A DNA stretch of 64,000 nt from Hassallia sp050875635 (GCF_050875635.1 NZ_JBPAOH010000015.1:23353-87352); one strand, 5' to 3'. Shown: positions 43,178 to 52,906, counted from the stretch's first letter. Made by a program: numbers and translations. Notes: generated from the letters alone by a model not told the origin.

Positions 43178-44665
43178 GTGAGGAATACTTTTGCTATGTC
43201 TGCTAATAAGACAGACACGGTTTTGAATAGATTGATAGCCATATCGGTTATATTTACTGTTTCATTGACTCTAATTTTATTGGCATTTTCTCATCATGAG
43301 AAAGTGTCAACGCAGCAAAAAATAGAGAATAGAAATCAAACATTAACAACTTCTGCAATAGTTTTTTTAGGGCTAGCAGGAATGATTAATGTTTATTATG
43401 CAGCAAAGCGTACAGAAGCTTTAGAAAAAAGTGCGATCGCAGCAGAAAGAAACATCGAACTCGGCATTCAAAATACCAAACTCAATGAAGATAGGTTGAT
43501 TGCTGAACGCTTTATGGCAGCGATTGAACAGCTTGGACATAACAAAGTAGAAACGCGGACAGGTGCAATTTACGCTTTAGAACGAGTTGCTCAAGATTTT
43601 CCCAAAGAACACTGGACAATCATGGAAATTCTCTCAGCTTTTGTGCGCGAGAATGCTCCGATCCAGGTGGAACAACGACAACAAACAGAAGAAGATTCTG
43701 AACCTCGTTTTGGCAGACACATCCGCGTCACGCATCGCGAACATCCCGACGACCTAAACTGGTTGGAGGAATCACCGCGCATTCGTACAGATATTCAAGT
43801 GGCTTTAACAGTCATCGGTAGACGCGATTCACAAAAAGACCCGGTAAATCAGAAAATTGATTTACGCAATACTTACATCAGACGTGCAGACCTGCGTGGA
43901 GTATATCTTGCCGGGGCAGACTTAAGCGGATCTGACCTTTGTGGTGCAGACTTGCGATCGGCTGATTTGTGTGGTGCAGACCTGGATAAAGCTCAACTGT
44001 GTGGTTCAATTTTGTATGAAGCCAACTTGCAATCATGCAGCTTGATGGGAGCCAACCTTTCCGCAGCCAATCTGAATAAAGTTAAGCTGTGTGGAGCAAA
44101 TTTACGTGCAGCTAACCTAAAGAGTGCAAGTTTGCGTGCGGCAAATCTCACCGACACCAACCTTTATAAAGCCAACTTGCAACAAGCAACTTTAAAACTT
44201 GCCAACCTTTCTGGTGCAAAGCTGTTTTTAGCCAACTTGCAACAAGCAAAGTTCGGTAAAGCTAACTTACAAAATACCGGTTTGATTGGAGCCAACTTGC
44301 AACAAGCAAACTTGAATGGAGCTAATCTTAGTAACGCAAATTTGAATGCAGCCAAACTGCAACAAACAGATATATTGTTTGCTAATTTGTCTAAAGCAAG
44401 TTTGATAGAAGTTGATTTGTACAGAGCAAATTTGATGGGAGCCAATTTGCAAAGAGCAATCCTTCATGAAGCTAACCTTTGTGAGGCAAACTTGATGGGA
44501 GCCAACCTTTATGGGGCAAATCTTTGCGATGTCAACTTAGAAGGAGCAATTTTGACAGGAGCGAAAAATTTAGACCCACAGCAGATTAGAGTAGCATTAG
44601 GCGATCGCACAACTCGTCTGCCTGATAATGTTGAAGTACCAATGCATTGGCGGCAAACTGTTTAA
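43178..44665 (+). CDS. Membrane-anchored pentapeptide-repeat protein
   Basis: A 495-residue protein with two N-terminal membrane helices (LIAISVIFTVSLTLILLAF and TSAIVFLGLAGMINVYY), then a helical region with RLIAERFMAAIEQLGHNKVE. The C-terminal 240 residues consist of about 45 pentapeptides of the A(D/N)LXX type (ADLRGVYLAGADLSGSDLCG). These form a right-handed square beta-helix. The family is abundant in cyanobacteria; its function is mostly unknown. The start could be 43178 or the ATG at 43196. The repeat cysteines (LCGADL) are frequent. It is probably monocistronic. Confidence 0.87.
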   Translation: MRNTFAMSANKTDTVLNRLIAISVIFTVSLTLILLAFSHHEKVSTQQKIENRNQTLTTSAIVFLGLAGMINVYYAAKRTEALEKSAIAAERNIELGIQNTKLNEDRLIAERFMAAIEQLGHNKVETRTGAIYALERVAQDFPKEHWTIMEILSAFVRENAPIQVEQRQQTEEDSEPRFGRHIRVTHREHPDDLNWLEESPRIRTDIQVALTVIGRRDSQKDPVNQKIDLRNTYIRRADLRGVYLAGADLSGSDLCGADLRSADLCGADLDKAQLCGSILYEANLQSCSLMGANLSAANLNKVKLCGANLRAANLKSASLRAANLTDTNLYKANLQQATLKLANLSGAKLFLANLQQAKFGKANLQNTGLIGANLQQANLNGANLSNANLNAAKLQQTDILFANLSKASLIEVDLYRANLMGANLQRAILHEANLCEANLMGANLYGANLCDVNLEGAILTGAKNLDPQQIRVALGDRTTRLPDNVEVPMHWRQTV

Positions 44666-44806
44666 GTAATCGCATCAATTGATTATTTGAGTGCATCTTC
44701 TTTTTATACAAATTCTATTTCTGTGTTTGCCTGTTAGAAATTATTCGTCTTTACTAACCAATCTGGCTACTGCTATATATAGTGGTGAGCGATCGGGTGA
44801 TGAGTG

Positions 44807-46222
44807 CTACTCTGTTGTAATCGGCAATTTTAACCAATCGCTTAGTTCATAAGCTAACCAGTTGAGTTCCGGTTCAGTGAGCCGACCGTAATTCCCAAGC
44901 GTAAAAGTTTGCGTCCCTCCTATCCAAACAATAATTTGGCACTGAAGCTTACCTCGGCAACCTTTTTTAAAGGAGCGCTTGACGTATTCCAGATGACTTA
45001 TAGCCTGCCTTAACCCCTGAAAATTTCTATATTTGTACCCATCAAACAGCTCGGAGGTAAGGAAAAATTTCTGCTGATTGATACGGAGCCGGACTCGTGT
45101 AAACGAGTTCGCAAGAAGGAATATTGCTTTAATAAAGGTAAACATCCAAGCATACGTTAGGACAAGAAATATTGAAGATATTATTTGTTGTGGCACTTGG
45201 TATAGTAAGTAAGTAACAAAATACCATTTGATCTGAGAGACTATTAGTCCTGCCAGAACAGTGAAGTAGAGGAGTGCAATAAAAAACCACAATCCAGTAT
45301 CAAAGTTAAGTCCCTTCGCAGGGATGAGGATTTCTAGAGAATTCGCGTCTTTAGTCAGCAAAATTTTGCTACCTGGCGGCTTATGAACAACTAGAGGAGC
45401 GCTATTTTTTGTGAGTTGTTCCTGTTCCAGTGCTTGCAGTGCTTCAAAGGCAGATGTACTGCGCCGATCTAAACTGGGTTCACACATGCACCTTAACCAA
45501 TTGGCAAAGGCAGGACTGAGATTGGCTACCTGCTCAAACTGAATCCGTCCATCCTTCTGGGGTAAATCAGCTGGATGTGAACCCGTTACCAAGGCAATTA
45601 AAGTGGCTCCTAAGCTGTAGAGGTCAGAGGCTGGAACTGTGCGTCCGCCAAATTGCTCCGGTGGCATATAGCCATAAGTTCCTACCACTGTAATGGTTCC
45701 CCCTTCCTTGGCAGCAAGAGTCTGCACAGAGCCAAAATCTACTAGGTGGACTTCGCCAACACTATTGCCAGAGCAATTTGTCAGCAGAATATTGCTGGGC
45801 TTGATGTCGCGGTGGATAACTGGAGGCTGACGCCCATGCAAGTAAATGAGGATGGACAAAAGGGCGATCGCTATCTCCTTAACTTCTACTTCACTAAATG
45901 TACGTCCAGCTTTGAGATGTTCGTCTAGCGATTTTCCTTCCACATAAGTCTGTACGAGGGCAAATCCTTTGCCGTTTGGTGAATCTAGCTCAAAGTAGTT
46001 GAGGTAGCTGGGAATGGCTCTATGGGATATAGCTTTGAGGGTTTCTGCTTCACGCTCAAACAGCTTTAGATGCTGCCATTCAAAGTCATTGCTGAACAAC
46101 AGCAGCTTGACCACAACTAATTCCTGAGTTTTGAGGTCACGGGCTAACAGCGTTTGTCGCCCAGCATTTTTTCCTAGTTGCTGCACTACCTCGTAACGAG
46201 CGTTTAGGACTCGATCCTTCAT
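44807..46222 (-). CDS. Membrane serine/threonine protein kinase
   Basis: A 471-residue Hanks-type kinase. The kinase domain spans residues 10-270: a Gly loop (QLGKNAGRQT, poorly conserved), the VVVKLL lysine, the catalytic loop IHRDIKPSNILL, metal-binding VDFGSV, and the activation segment GTYGYMPPEQFGG. Three hydrophobic segments follow (LWFFIALLYFTVLAGLIV; IISSIFLVLTYAWMFTFIKA). A C-terminal cytoplasmic domain of about 100 residues resembles a bacterial PH-like fold (VRLRINQQKFFLTSELFDGY). The loss of the second Gly of the loop may lower activity. Targets are unknown. Confidence 0.87.
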   Translation of the reverse strand: MKDRVLNARYEVVQQLGKNAGRQTLLARDLKTQELVVVKLLLFSNDFEWQHLKLFEREAETLKAISHRAIPSYLNYFELDSPNGKGFALVQTYVEGKSLDEHLKAGRTFSEVEVKEIAIALLSILIYLHGRQPPVIHRDIKPSNILLTNCSGNSVGEVHLVDFGSVQTLAAKEGGTITVVGTYGYMPPEQFGGRTVPASDLYSLGATLIALVTGSHPADLPQKDGRIQFEQVANLSPAFANWLRCMCEPSLDRRSTSAFEALQALEQEQLTKNSAPLVVHKPPGSKILLTKDANSLEILIPAKGLNFDTGLWFFIALLYFTVLAGLIVSQIKWYFVTYLLYQVPQQIISSIFLVLTYAWMFTFIKAIFLLANSFTRVRLRINQQKFFLTSELFDGYKYRNFQGLRQAISHLEYVKRSFKKGCRGKLQCQIIVWIGGTQTFTLGNYGRLTEPELNWLAYELSDWLKLPITTE

Positions 46223-46842
46223 GCTTTTTTCTTTTGTTGCTAGCTTTTACTAGTTTCTATAGCTTTACACAGCTGCTGTGTTATGTAAAAAACTGGTGAG
46301 CGATGTAGTAGCGACAAGCAGCAAGGAACAGCGGCAACGCTCCTGTGTTGTCATCTACAATTCTAACCAATCGCTGTAAATCTATTCAGTGCCAAGGCTC
46401 CCCTACAATTTAAGTTTATTAACATAGTTTGAAATTTTCCTACCTACTTACAAAGAAGGAAGAAGGAAGAAGGAGTATAAATAAAAACTTCAGTTCTGGG
46501 TTGAAAGTAGGGGCACAACGCCCGTTGTGCCCGTACGTTAAAAACATGTATTTTGAGTACCCACGTGGCAAAAAAATACAGCGTCCTTATTTCAATCCCA
46601 CCTATGCTTAAAGGTGGGTACTTCTTCACATCGATCCGATCGCCTTCTTTCTTCGTGAATTAAGCCATATTTAAAATAATAATTAATTTCACCAAACAAG
46701 TACTATTTTTTTCACTAAGTACACGATCGCATTCCGACGATGACAAATCCGATTATGAAAGTAGCGGTAATTCATGAATTACCGCTACGAACGGTGTCGG
46801 ATTGCGCTCATTCCTATTAAAGTAGGAGATACTTGAGAACGA
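46223..46842. other. Repeat-bearing intergenic region
   Basis: A 620-base gap between two minus-strand genes. It contains a ggaagaa tract (46455-46470), a hairpin ggggcacaacg/cgttgtgcccg (46510-46532), a cccacctatgcttaaaggtggg hairpin (46597-46618) and the palindrome at 46761-46788. The ORFs of about 60 codons here are not convincing genes. Confidence 0.6.
46761..46788. repeat. GTAGCGGTAATTC palindrome
   Basis: A perfect 28-base palindrome with the same ATTCATGAAT centre as 12358-12385. Confidence 0.8.
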
Positions 46843-48432
46843 TTAAACTTGTTTTACGCCCGGATGACCATTTTCCACCACAAATGAAGCACGGGTACTG
46901 ATTGTGCCAGATTGAGTTGTCACGTCTGACATAACTTGATAGTCAGCCTGCCAGTTTCTGGGAGTCACTACGCAGCGGACATATCCCCGTTGACCATTGT
47001 AAAACTTAATGTGCGGATTTTCTGGCAACGAGGCTTCTACAGTGGCACTTGTGTCTGCCCCATCGCCACCGCTGGTAATTGAGGTACAAACAAATTCACT
47101 GCCAACTGTAGCAGATTCTGGATTATCAAAGTCAGCTTTCAAATTCATTGCCCAATTGGAATGCACATCACCTGTCAAAACCACAGGATTAGACGGTTTG
47201 CGATCATCCAAGAAACGAAGAAGGCGATCGCGTGAAGCTAAATACCCATCCCACTTATCCATGCTGAAGGTTGCACCTTCGCCTGGTGTCAAGTCTCTTT
47301 GAGCAACTATAACTTGTTGAGCCAGAATGTTCCACTGAGCCTGGGAGCGATCTAAACCACGCAATAGCCAATTTTCTTGACGCTTGCCAGTAATCGTCGC
47401 ATTTAAGTTAAAATTCTCTGGGCAACGTTCTTTGGTTCCATCTCCACAAGGTTGGTCTGTGCGATATTGCCGGGTATCTAGCACATGGAAGGTTGCCAAA
47501 TTACCAAAGGAAAGCCGACGGAAAAGTTGCATATCAGATCCGCTAGGTCGCGAGAAGGGTCGTAGCGGCATGTGTTCGTAGTAAGCTTGATAAGCAACCG
47601 CCCGTCGTTCTAGGAATACAGAGCGATCTTGATCCGGTTCATTATCAACTTCCGAGATGTCGTTGGCGTAATTGTTTTCTACTTCGTGGTCGTCCCAAGT
47701 TACAATCCAGGGAAATGCTGCATGAGCTGCTTGCAGATTGGGATCGGTCTTGTAGAGGGCATGGCGATTGCGATAATCTTCCAGAGTCAGAATTTCCGAA
47801 CTGTTATGCTGTCTAACACGATTTGCTGTGATTCCTCCCTCGTAGATGTAGTCACCCACATGCACTACCAAATCTAGGTCTTCCTCTGCCATGTATTTGT
47901 ATGCCGTGAAGTATCCCTGCTCGTAGTGCTGGCAAGAGGCAAGTGCAAAGGCAAGTTTACTTGCAACGCTATTTGATGAAGGAACTGTACGAGTCCGACC
48001 AATTGGGCTTTTTTCATTGCCTGAGATGAACTGATACCAGTACCAACGGTTGCTTTTTAGTCCGTTAACCTCAACTCGAACTGAGTGAGCTAATTCTGGG
48101 ATAGCAATCTCAGTGCCTTTTGCGACAATATTCTTCATGTTGTCATCAGTTGCCACTTGCCATTGAATTGGCACATTGACAGCTGGCATTCCACCTCCAT
48201 TCAAGGGTTCGGGAGCCAGACGAGTCCAGATGACCACGCTGGTGGGATAGGGTTCACCCGATGCCACACCGAGCGTAAAAGGATAATTGTCAAATTTAAC
48301 TTGGGCGATCGCTCTAGTATTGGAAAATTGGCTGGCGATCGCTAGTCCACTTAATGCTCCTGCTCCGATAATTAGGCTGCGTCGCTTAATTCGACTGGAA
48401 AAAATCGAATTAATATTGTTGTAATCTATCAT
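46843..48432 (-). CDS. phoD: Alkaline phosphatase PhoD
   Basis: A 529-residue PhoD-type phosphatase/phosphodiesterase that releases phosphate outside the cytoplasm. The Tat signal is RIKRRSLIIGAGALSGLAIA, which links it to the TatC system. Metal-binding motifs are LALASCQHYEQGYF, VHVGDYIYEGG, VTWDDHEVENNYAND and VLTGDVHSNWA, matching the Fe/Ca site of PhoD. An N-terminal beta-sandwich (TSVVIWTRLAPEP) precedes the catalytic domain. Length is normal. Pho-box-like repeats were not recognised upstream. Confidence 0.93.
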   Translation of the reverse strand: MIDYNNINSIFSSRIKRRSLIIGAGALSGLAIASQFSNTRAIAQVKFDNYPFTLGVASGEPYPTSVVIWTRLAPEPLNGGGMPAVNVPIQWQVATDDNMKNIVAKGTEIAIPELAHSVRVEVNGLKSNRWYWYQFISGNEKSPIGRTRTVPSSNSVASKLAFALASCQHYEQGYFTAYKYMAEEDLDLVVHVGDYIYEGGITANRVRQHNSSEILTLEDYRNRHALYKTDPNLQAAHAAFPWIVTWDDHEVENNYANDISEVDNEPDQDRSVFLERRAVAYQAYYEHMPLRPFSRPSGSDMQLFRRLSFGNLATFHVLDTRQYRTDQPCGDGTKERCPENFNLNATITGKRQENWLLRGLDRSQAQWNILAQQVIVAQRDLTPGEGATFSMDKWDGYLASRDRLLRFLDDRKPSNPVVLTGDVHSNWAMNLKADFDNPESATVGSEFVCTSITSGGDGADTSATVEASLPENPHIKFYNGQRGYVRCVVTPRNWQADYQVMSDVTTQSGTISTRASFVVENGHPGVKQV

Positions 48433-48673
48433 GCTTATTACCCCTGGCTAAGTAGATTAACGCAGAGGCAAGTTTATCATTCAGACATTAACTCTTTGCA
48501 AAGGAGAGGTTAATATCGCCTTTAATGATTAAAATTAAACTAAGCATAAAATGAAAATCCGTTTTGGGCGATCGCTCGTTACTTGATGAGAACATGCAAA
48601 GAAGCGATCGCACAACTATTCTACCTAACAATTTGCAAGCACCAACACACTCTTTTTGCTAAATAAGCACGCT

Positions 48674-48946
48674 TTAAAACATCGGATTGTGTTCATAATC
48701 CCAACATTTCTCATCACGCCAAGTTCTATGGGTGCGCTGACATTGAGATTTCTCAGTCAGCCAAGGAATCGATGTTGGGTGGCTGACGGTGGCTGTAGTG
48801 GAACCTACGTAGTTAAGTGAGAGTATTAAAGAAGCTGTACAAAAGCCAGAAGTCGGTAGTACAGCGACTAAGGCAGCGAATAACATGATTTTTGCTCTTG
48901 TCGAAAGTTGAAATTTGCCTTGTTTAATACTCAGGCGATCGCGCAT
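48674..48946 (-). CDS. Small secreted hypothetical protein
   Basis: About 90 residues from the ATG at 48946 (MRDRLSIKQGKFQL); an ATG four codons upstream is possible. A hydrophobic segment (IMLFAALVAVLPTSGFCTAS) acts as signal or anchor. The tail has two Cys and several Trp residues (CQRTHRTWRDEKCWDYEHNP). No family is recognised. Confidence 0.5.
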   Translation of the reverse strand: MRDRLSIKQGKFQLSTRAKIMLFAALVAVLPTSGFCTASLILSLNYVGSTTATVSHPTSIPWLTEKSQCQRTHRTWRDEKCWDYEHNPMF

Positions 48947-48958
48947 ATATTTTTCCAA

Positions 48959-49490
48959 TTTTTCGGTGAATCTAAGTAGAAATTAAGCGTAAAATGCAAA
49001 CTTTATAGAAAGCATATATAAGCAAAGTTTTGCTTTCTGCCTTCTATTTAGCAGTTGATATAAATAACGAAACGCTAAAGTAATGCAAATATTTGCATCA
49101 ACAAGTGTGTTAACAAAACTTTATTTATTGGCTAATTTTCTCGGCGTGTATATCCTGTGGCTGTGTGTAATCTATCTATGAGTTGATTTTTGCACGGTCT
49201 TATTTAAAAGCATAGATGTTGACCGTGATTTTTACTAATAAAAAATACTTAGATATTGTTTTTAAAGATTACATATATTTTTTCTACTAGCAAATAATTT
49301 TATTTTTTGGTGTAGATAAGATAATTTTTTTGTAGAGATAATTTAAATTTAAAAGACACAATTTGTTTCTTATACCTGCGAACGTATTTCTGAAAAGTAT
49401 AAAAAGTTTAAAATTTGAAACTTAAATTTTGAGCTACACTAGCCTCGAAGATGGCAATAGGACTTACGCAACAGGCACTCTTATAACCTT
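48959..49490. other. AT-rich divergent intergenic region
   Basis: A 532-base gap that must hold two divergent promoters. A perfect 16-base palindrome ATGCAAATATTTGCAT lies at 49083-49098. A solo MITE end ATAGGACTTACGCA lies at 49457-49470, just before the GST gene. Nothing else is recognised. Confidence 0.6.
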
Positions 49491-50093
49491 ATGATTGACC
49501 TTTACACCTTCACCACACCCAACGGACGCAAGGCTTCGGTTATGTTGGAGGAAGTTGAACTTCCCTACAACGTCCACAAAATCGACATTACTAAAAACGA
49601 GCAGTTTACACCAGAGTATATAGCAATCAATCCCAATAGCAAGATTCCTGCGATTATCGACCAAGATACTGACATGAAAGTTTTTGAATCGGGTGCAATT
49701 TTGATTTATTTGGCAGAAAAAACCGGTAAATTCCTACCTGTCGATCAAAAAAATCGTTTTCAAGTACTTGAGTGGCTGATGTGGCAAATGGGAGGTGTAG
49801 GACCAATGTCTGGGCAACTCAACCATTTTAAACGGTTTGCACCAGAAAAGATTCCCTACGCGATCGCACGCTATGAAAAAGAAACTCTACGACTTTACAG
49901 CGTGTTAGATAAACAATTAGCAGACAAAGAATTTATCTGCGGTGACTATTCGATTGCAGACATAGCCACCTATCCTTGGATATCCATTTATGAAAGTCAA
50001 GGTTTAACGCTAGATAATCACCCAAATCTCAAACGTTGGGTAGAAACAGTACAGCAACGTCCAGCAGTACAGCGGGGGATGAAAGTGCCGTAA
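49491..50093 (+). CDS. Glutathione S-transferase family protein (YfcG/nu-class-like)
   Basis: A 200-residue cytoplasmic GST. The N-terminal thioredoxin-like domain begins MIDLYTFTTPNGRKASVMLE. Its TPNGxK motif is that of the nu-class enzymes (YfcG, YghU) that reduce disulfides with glutathione. PNSKIPAIID carries the cis-Pro and FESGAILIYLAEK the Glu-Ser glutathione site. The helical C-terminal domain is complete and ends in RPAVQRGMKVP. It ends one base before a heptad array. A solo MITE end lies about 20 bases upstream of the ATG. Confidence 0.88.
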   Translation: MIDLYTFTTPNGRKASVMLEEVELPYNVHKIDITKNEQFTPEYIAINPNSKIPAIIDQDTDMKVFESGAILIYLAEKTGKFLPVDQKNRFQVLEWLMWQMGGVGPMSGQLNHFKRFAPEKIPYAIARYEKETLRLYSVLDKQLADKEFICGDYSIADIATYPWISIYESQGLTLDNHPNLKRWVETVQQRPAVQRGMKVP

Positions 50094-50265
50094 TTGGGCA
50101 TTGGGCATGGGGCATGGGGCATGGTGCATAGGGCATGGGGCATTGGGCATTGGGCATGGAAAGAATCGTATTAGAACGCGCACTCGCTTTCTTGAACTTG
50201 TTTAATTCCCATTGCCCATTGCCCATTGCCCATTGCCCATTGCCCATTGCCCCATGCCCAAATCA
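50093..50265. repeat. Heptad array pair (GGGCATN) with AT-rich core
   Basis: G-rich units (gggcattgggcatggggcat, 50096-50156), the core ggaaagaatcgtattagaac, then complementary units (cccattgcccattgcccatt, 50207-50263). Third member of the family with 13191 and 34243. Confidence 0.88.
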
Positions 50266-51066
50266 TCACATCGAACCCATAACAACTCCCCAGAAATAAT
50301 CTTCAAAAGGTCTTTCATCAAGGTCGATGTGAAATTTTTTCGCCCAAGAGTAAATATCCAAGCTGACACGTCCGCTTTCTTGGTCAAACCAAGAACCACC
50401 TTTAAACGAGATATTTCCTAATATCGTAATCCAGTGATTTGGGTAAGGTAAAAAAGGCTTTTTGCCGCCAAGCAAACCTGAGGCAGTAATCAAACCAAAC
50501 GCTACACCACCAGAATCGATAATAGTTGATGCTTCATTCAAAGCCTCGTATTCTCCAAATATATATGTATGAATGTACTTGACTTGATGATAACCTAATA
50601 CTTCTCGCGTCCAGCCTTTCATCTCCCAAGATTTTGTCATCCCAGACAAATTTCGGATGATATCTGGCGATTCTACTTCAATGTTAAAAATCGAGTTTTC
50701 TGCTTCTCGTAATGTTGCTAAAACCATCCAATCGGCTTGACTTAATCGCAGTCTCCCTCGACTTTTAACAAGTGTTTGAGATGCTTTAATGCGTGTAGTC
50801 TGTCCTTGAAAACTCCCAGTTTCAAATATACTGCGGCAAATTTGCACATAACGCAGTGGTTGTTTGCGAATAAGTTCAAACAAAATGGACGCGGGTCCGC
50901 AAAATGGTTGTCCACCTTGATTGACTAGAAAAGGATCGGCAACACGCGATCGCATGTCCGCAAGTACTTGGTTTTTATCTAAAGTTGCCCAAACACCAGG
51001 TACATTAGATTTTTCAAAGTCTGCGATCGCTGAAATAACTGCTGGATCTAACTGCTGGGAATTCAT
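50266..51066 (-). CDS. Putative papain-like cysteine peptidase-fold protein
   Basis: A 266-residue protein with no family recognised with certainty. A likely nucleophile is Cys in GGQPFCGPASILFELI (about residue 57), whose CGPAS context is typical of papain-fold enzymes. A likely catalytic His lies in PYPNHWITILGNI, followed by an acidic WFDQESGRVSLDIYSWA. No signal peptide is present, so it is cytoplasmic or exported by another route. It lies about 320 bases from the propeller-protein gene on the same strand. The peptidase function is an inference from two motifs. Confidence 0.6.
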   Translation of the reverse strand: MNSQQLDPAVISAIADFEKSNVPGVWATLDKNQVLADMRSRVADPFLVNQGGQPFCGPASILFELIRKQPLRYVQICRSIFETGSFQGQTTRIKASQTLVKSRGRLRLSQADWMVLATLREAENSIFNIEVESPDIIRNLSGMTKSWEMKGWTREVLGYHQVKYIHTYIFGEYEALNEASTIIDSGGVAFGLITASGLLGGKKPFLPYPNHWITILGNISFKGGSWFDQESGRVSLDIYSWAKKFHIDLDERPFEDYFWGVVMGSM

Positions 51067-51227
51067 ATATTTATTAGATTACTGAAAGTGCCCAATCGTT
51101 AATTTCCTTGACTACAGTACCGATGACTAGTAATCTGCAAAGAATCTTAACAAAGTCACAAAGGAGAAATTAACGATGAAGCATAAAGTTTTGCCACTTT
51201 ACCATTCATCCTTTTTGTTACTTAAGT

Positions 51228-51358
51228 AGGTGGGTTGAATTAAATATAAAACCACCTGCGGGTGCGTTACCGCGTTCTTTCTTGGTGTCCGCAGGACAAG
51301 CGCGTAACGCACCTTGAACCATTAATGGTGCGTTAAACTTTGTTATAACGCACCCTAC
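51228..51358. repeat. GTAGG...CGCACCCTAC interspersed element
   Basis: Contains gtaggtgggttg/ccacctgc pairing, the hairpin ggtgcgttaccgcg/cgcgtaacgcacc (51260-51312) and an end that reads ggtgcgtta...taacgcaccctac. It fills most of the 320-base gap. Confidence 0.75.
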
Positions 51359-51388
51359 ACTATCTTATAATTATTTGCACCTAGCTAC

Positions 51389-52480
51389 TTACGTCTCTTC
51401 TTCTCTCACAAAGATATTTTTTAACACCCATTTACTCCAGTCTTTACCATTCAGTTTGGTTTGCCAAGCCTGATATAATTTTTGACCGGAACCGACTCCA
51501 AATATTGTTAATCTGCCATCTTGATTTTGACTTACTTTGAGATTCTTACTAATTTGCTCGGTAAAATCTTGCCATTTGCCCCATTTACCATTAGGTTCAG
51601 TTTGTGCAACTCGATATGCTTTTTTATCAGTACTAATTGCAAAAGCTTCTAGCCTACCATCTGGATTTTGAGCTACTGCTAAAGTTTTCGCAACTCCACG
51701 AGAAAGATTGTCCCATTTACTCCAATCGTTACTATTGATTGTGGTTTGCCAAATATGATATGCTTTGTCATCAGTACCAACTACAAAAACTTCTAGTCTG
51801 CCATCTTTGTTTGGAGCTACTGTCACACTTTTAGCAGTTCCATCAGCAAGACTATCCCATTTACTCCAATCCTTACTATTAAGTGCAGTTTGCCAAGCAT
51901 GATAGACTTTATTATCAGTACCAATTGCAAAAACTTCTAGTCTGCCATCTTGATTGGGAACTAATGTCAAATTATCAGCAATGCCACGAGAAAGATCGTC
52001 CCATTTATTCCATTCTTCACTGTTGGCTTTATTTTGCGAAGTATAATAAACCTTATCATCAGTACCGATCGCCACGACTTCGAGTCTACCATCTTTATTT
52101 GCAGCTACTGCCAAACTTTTCGCAATTCCACCTGAAAGGCTTTTTAATGGACTCCAATCTTTGCCATTAACTGTGGTTTGCCGAGCATGATAAACTTTTT
52201 TATCGTTACCAATTGTAAAAACTTCTAGTCTGCCATCTTGATTGAAAGCTACTGTCAGACTTTTAGCAGTTTGATTTGAAAGACTTTGCCAATCACTCCA
52301 ATCTTCGCCATTCGGTGTAATTTGCCAAGCATGATGAATATTATCATCAGTGTCAATTACAAAAGCTTCTAATCTACCATCTTGATTTCGTGCAACTGCC
52401 AAACTACTTGTAACACGATTAAAGTCTTGCAAAGTTGTACTAGCTACATTGGCTTCGCTAGATTCTTGTAGATTCGCCAT
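51389..52480 (-). CDS. Seven-repeat beta-propeller protein (PLL-like)
   Basis: A 363-residue protein built from seven consecutive repeats of about 47 residues. Each has the form KSLTVAFNQDGRLEVFTIG-(N/T)D-KVYHAWQT...DWSKWDSL. The count and the NQDGRLEVF / VYHAWQ pattern fit a seven-bladed beta-propeller such as fucose-binding PLL-type lectins. There is no signal peptide; the 30-residue N-terminus is acidic. The near-identical blades suggest recent internal duplication. Sugar binding is possible but unproven. The ATG is preceded by an AGGAGG-like site. Confidence 0.8.
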   Translation of the reverse strand: MANLQESSEANVASTTLQDFNRVTSSLAVARNQDGRLEAFVIDTDDNIHHAWQITPNGEDWSDWQSLSNQTAKSLTVAFNQDGRLEVFTIGNDKKVYHARQTTVNGKDWSPLKSLSGGIAKSLAVAANKDGRLEVVAIGTDDKVYYTSQNKANSEEWNKWDDLSRGIADNLTLVPNQDGRLEVFAIGTDNKVYHAWQTALNSKDWSKWDSLADGTAKSVTVAPNKDGRLEVFVVGTDDKAYHIWQTTINSNDWSKWDNLSRGVAKTLAVAQNPDGRLEAFAISTDKKAYRVAQTEPNGKWGKWQDFTEQISKNLKVSQNQDGRLTIFGVGSGQKLYQAWQTKLNGKDWSKWVLKNIFVREEET

Positions 52481-52906
52481 TTAAACCTCCTAAATCTCTA
52501 TTAAATGAGAGATGAATAAATAAAGAATGACAATTTATTATCTCTGCCTTTTATTTAATAGGCTTAATCGCAATCAAATTATGCAGTTTATCCTTGCGTC
52601 CACCTTTGCATCTATCTAAAGTAGTCCTTTACATCAAACCCGCTGCAAACAAGATCCCCGACTTATCACTCGAAGTCGGGGATCTGAGTTTTTCAGAATA
52701 TTTCCGAATTATCTCCACGTCATATCTGTAGAACAACTTCAGACGTTAAATTTGGTTACAAATGCAGCTTTGTATCGACGTTTTCGTATCTCTTGTGCTA
52801 AATTCGCACAGACCGTGACGAGCGACGAATCTGGTCAGTCAATGATTATCGCTCTGAAATATATGGGCATACTAAGCAGAACAATCTGAAGATCGAATCA
52901 GAGTTT
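52481..52906. other. Divergent intergenic region
   Basis: A 426-base divergent gap. The only notable structure is the perfect hairpin at 52652-52686. No promoter box was assigned. Confidence 0.6.
52652..52686. repeat. CCCCGACTT hairpin
   Basis: Perfect 13-base arms (agatccccgactt) with a nine-base loop. It lies between divergent genes, so it is a dispersed repeat and not the terminator of either. Confidence 0.85.

Noticed and set aside
46597..46618. Hairpin cccacctatgcttaaaggtg resembling the end of an IS605-type element
   Set aside because: No transposase, tnpB or second end is nearby; too little to call a mobile element.
46429..46629. Two short overlapping frames on opposite strands
   Set aside because: They span hairpins and repeats and have no supporting features; treated as intergenic.
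50093..50265. Possible CRISPR array in the heptad region
   Set aside because: The units are only seven bases with no unique spacers between them; the same holds at 13191 and 34243. They are tandem repeats.
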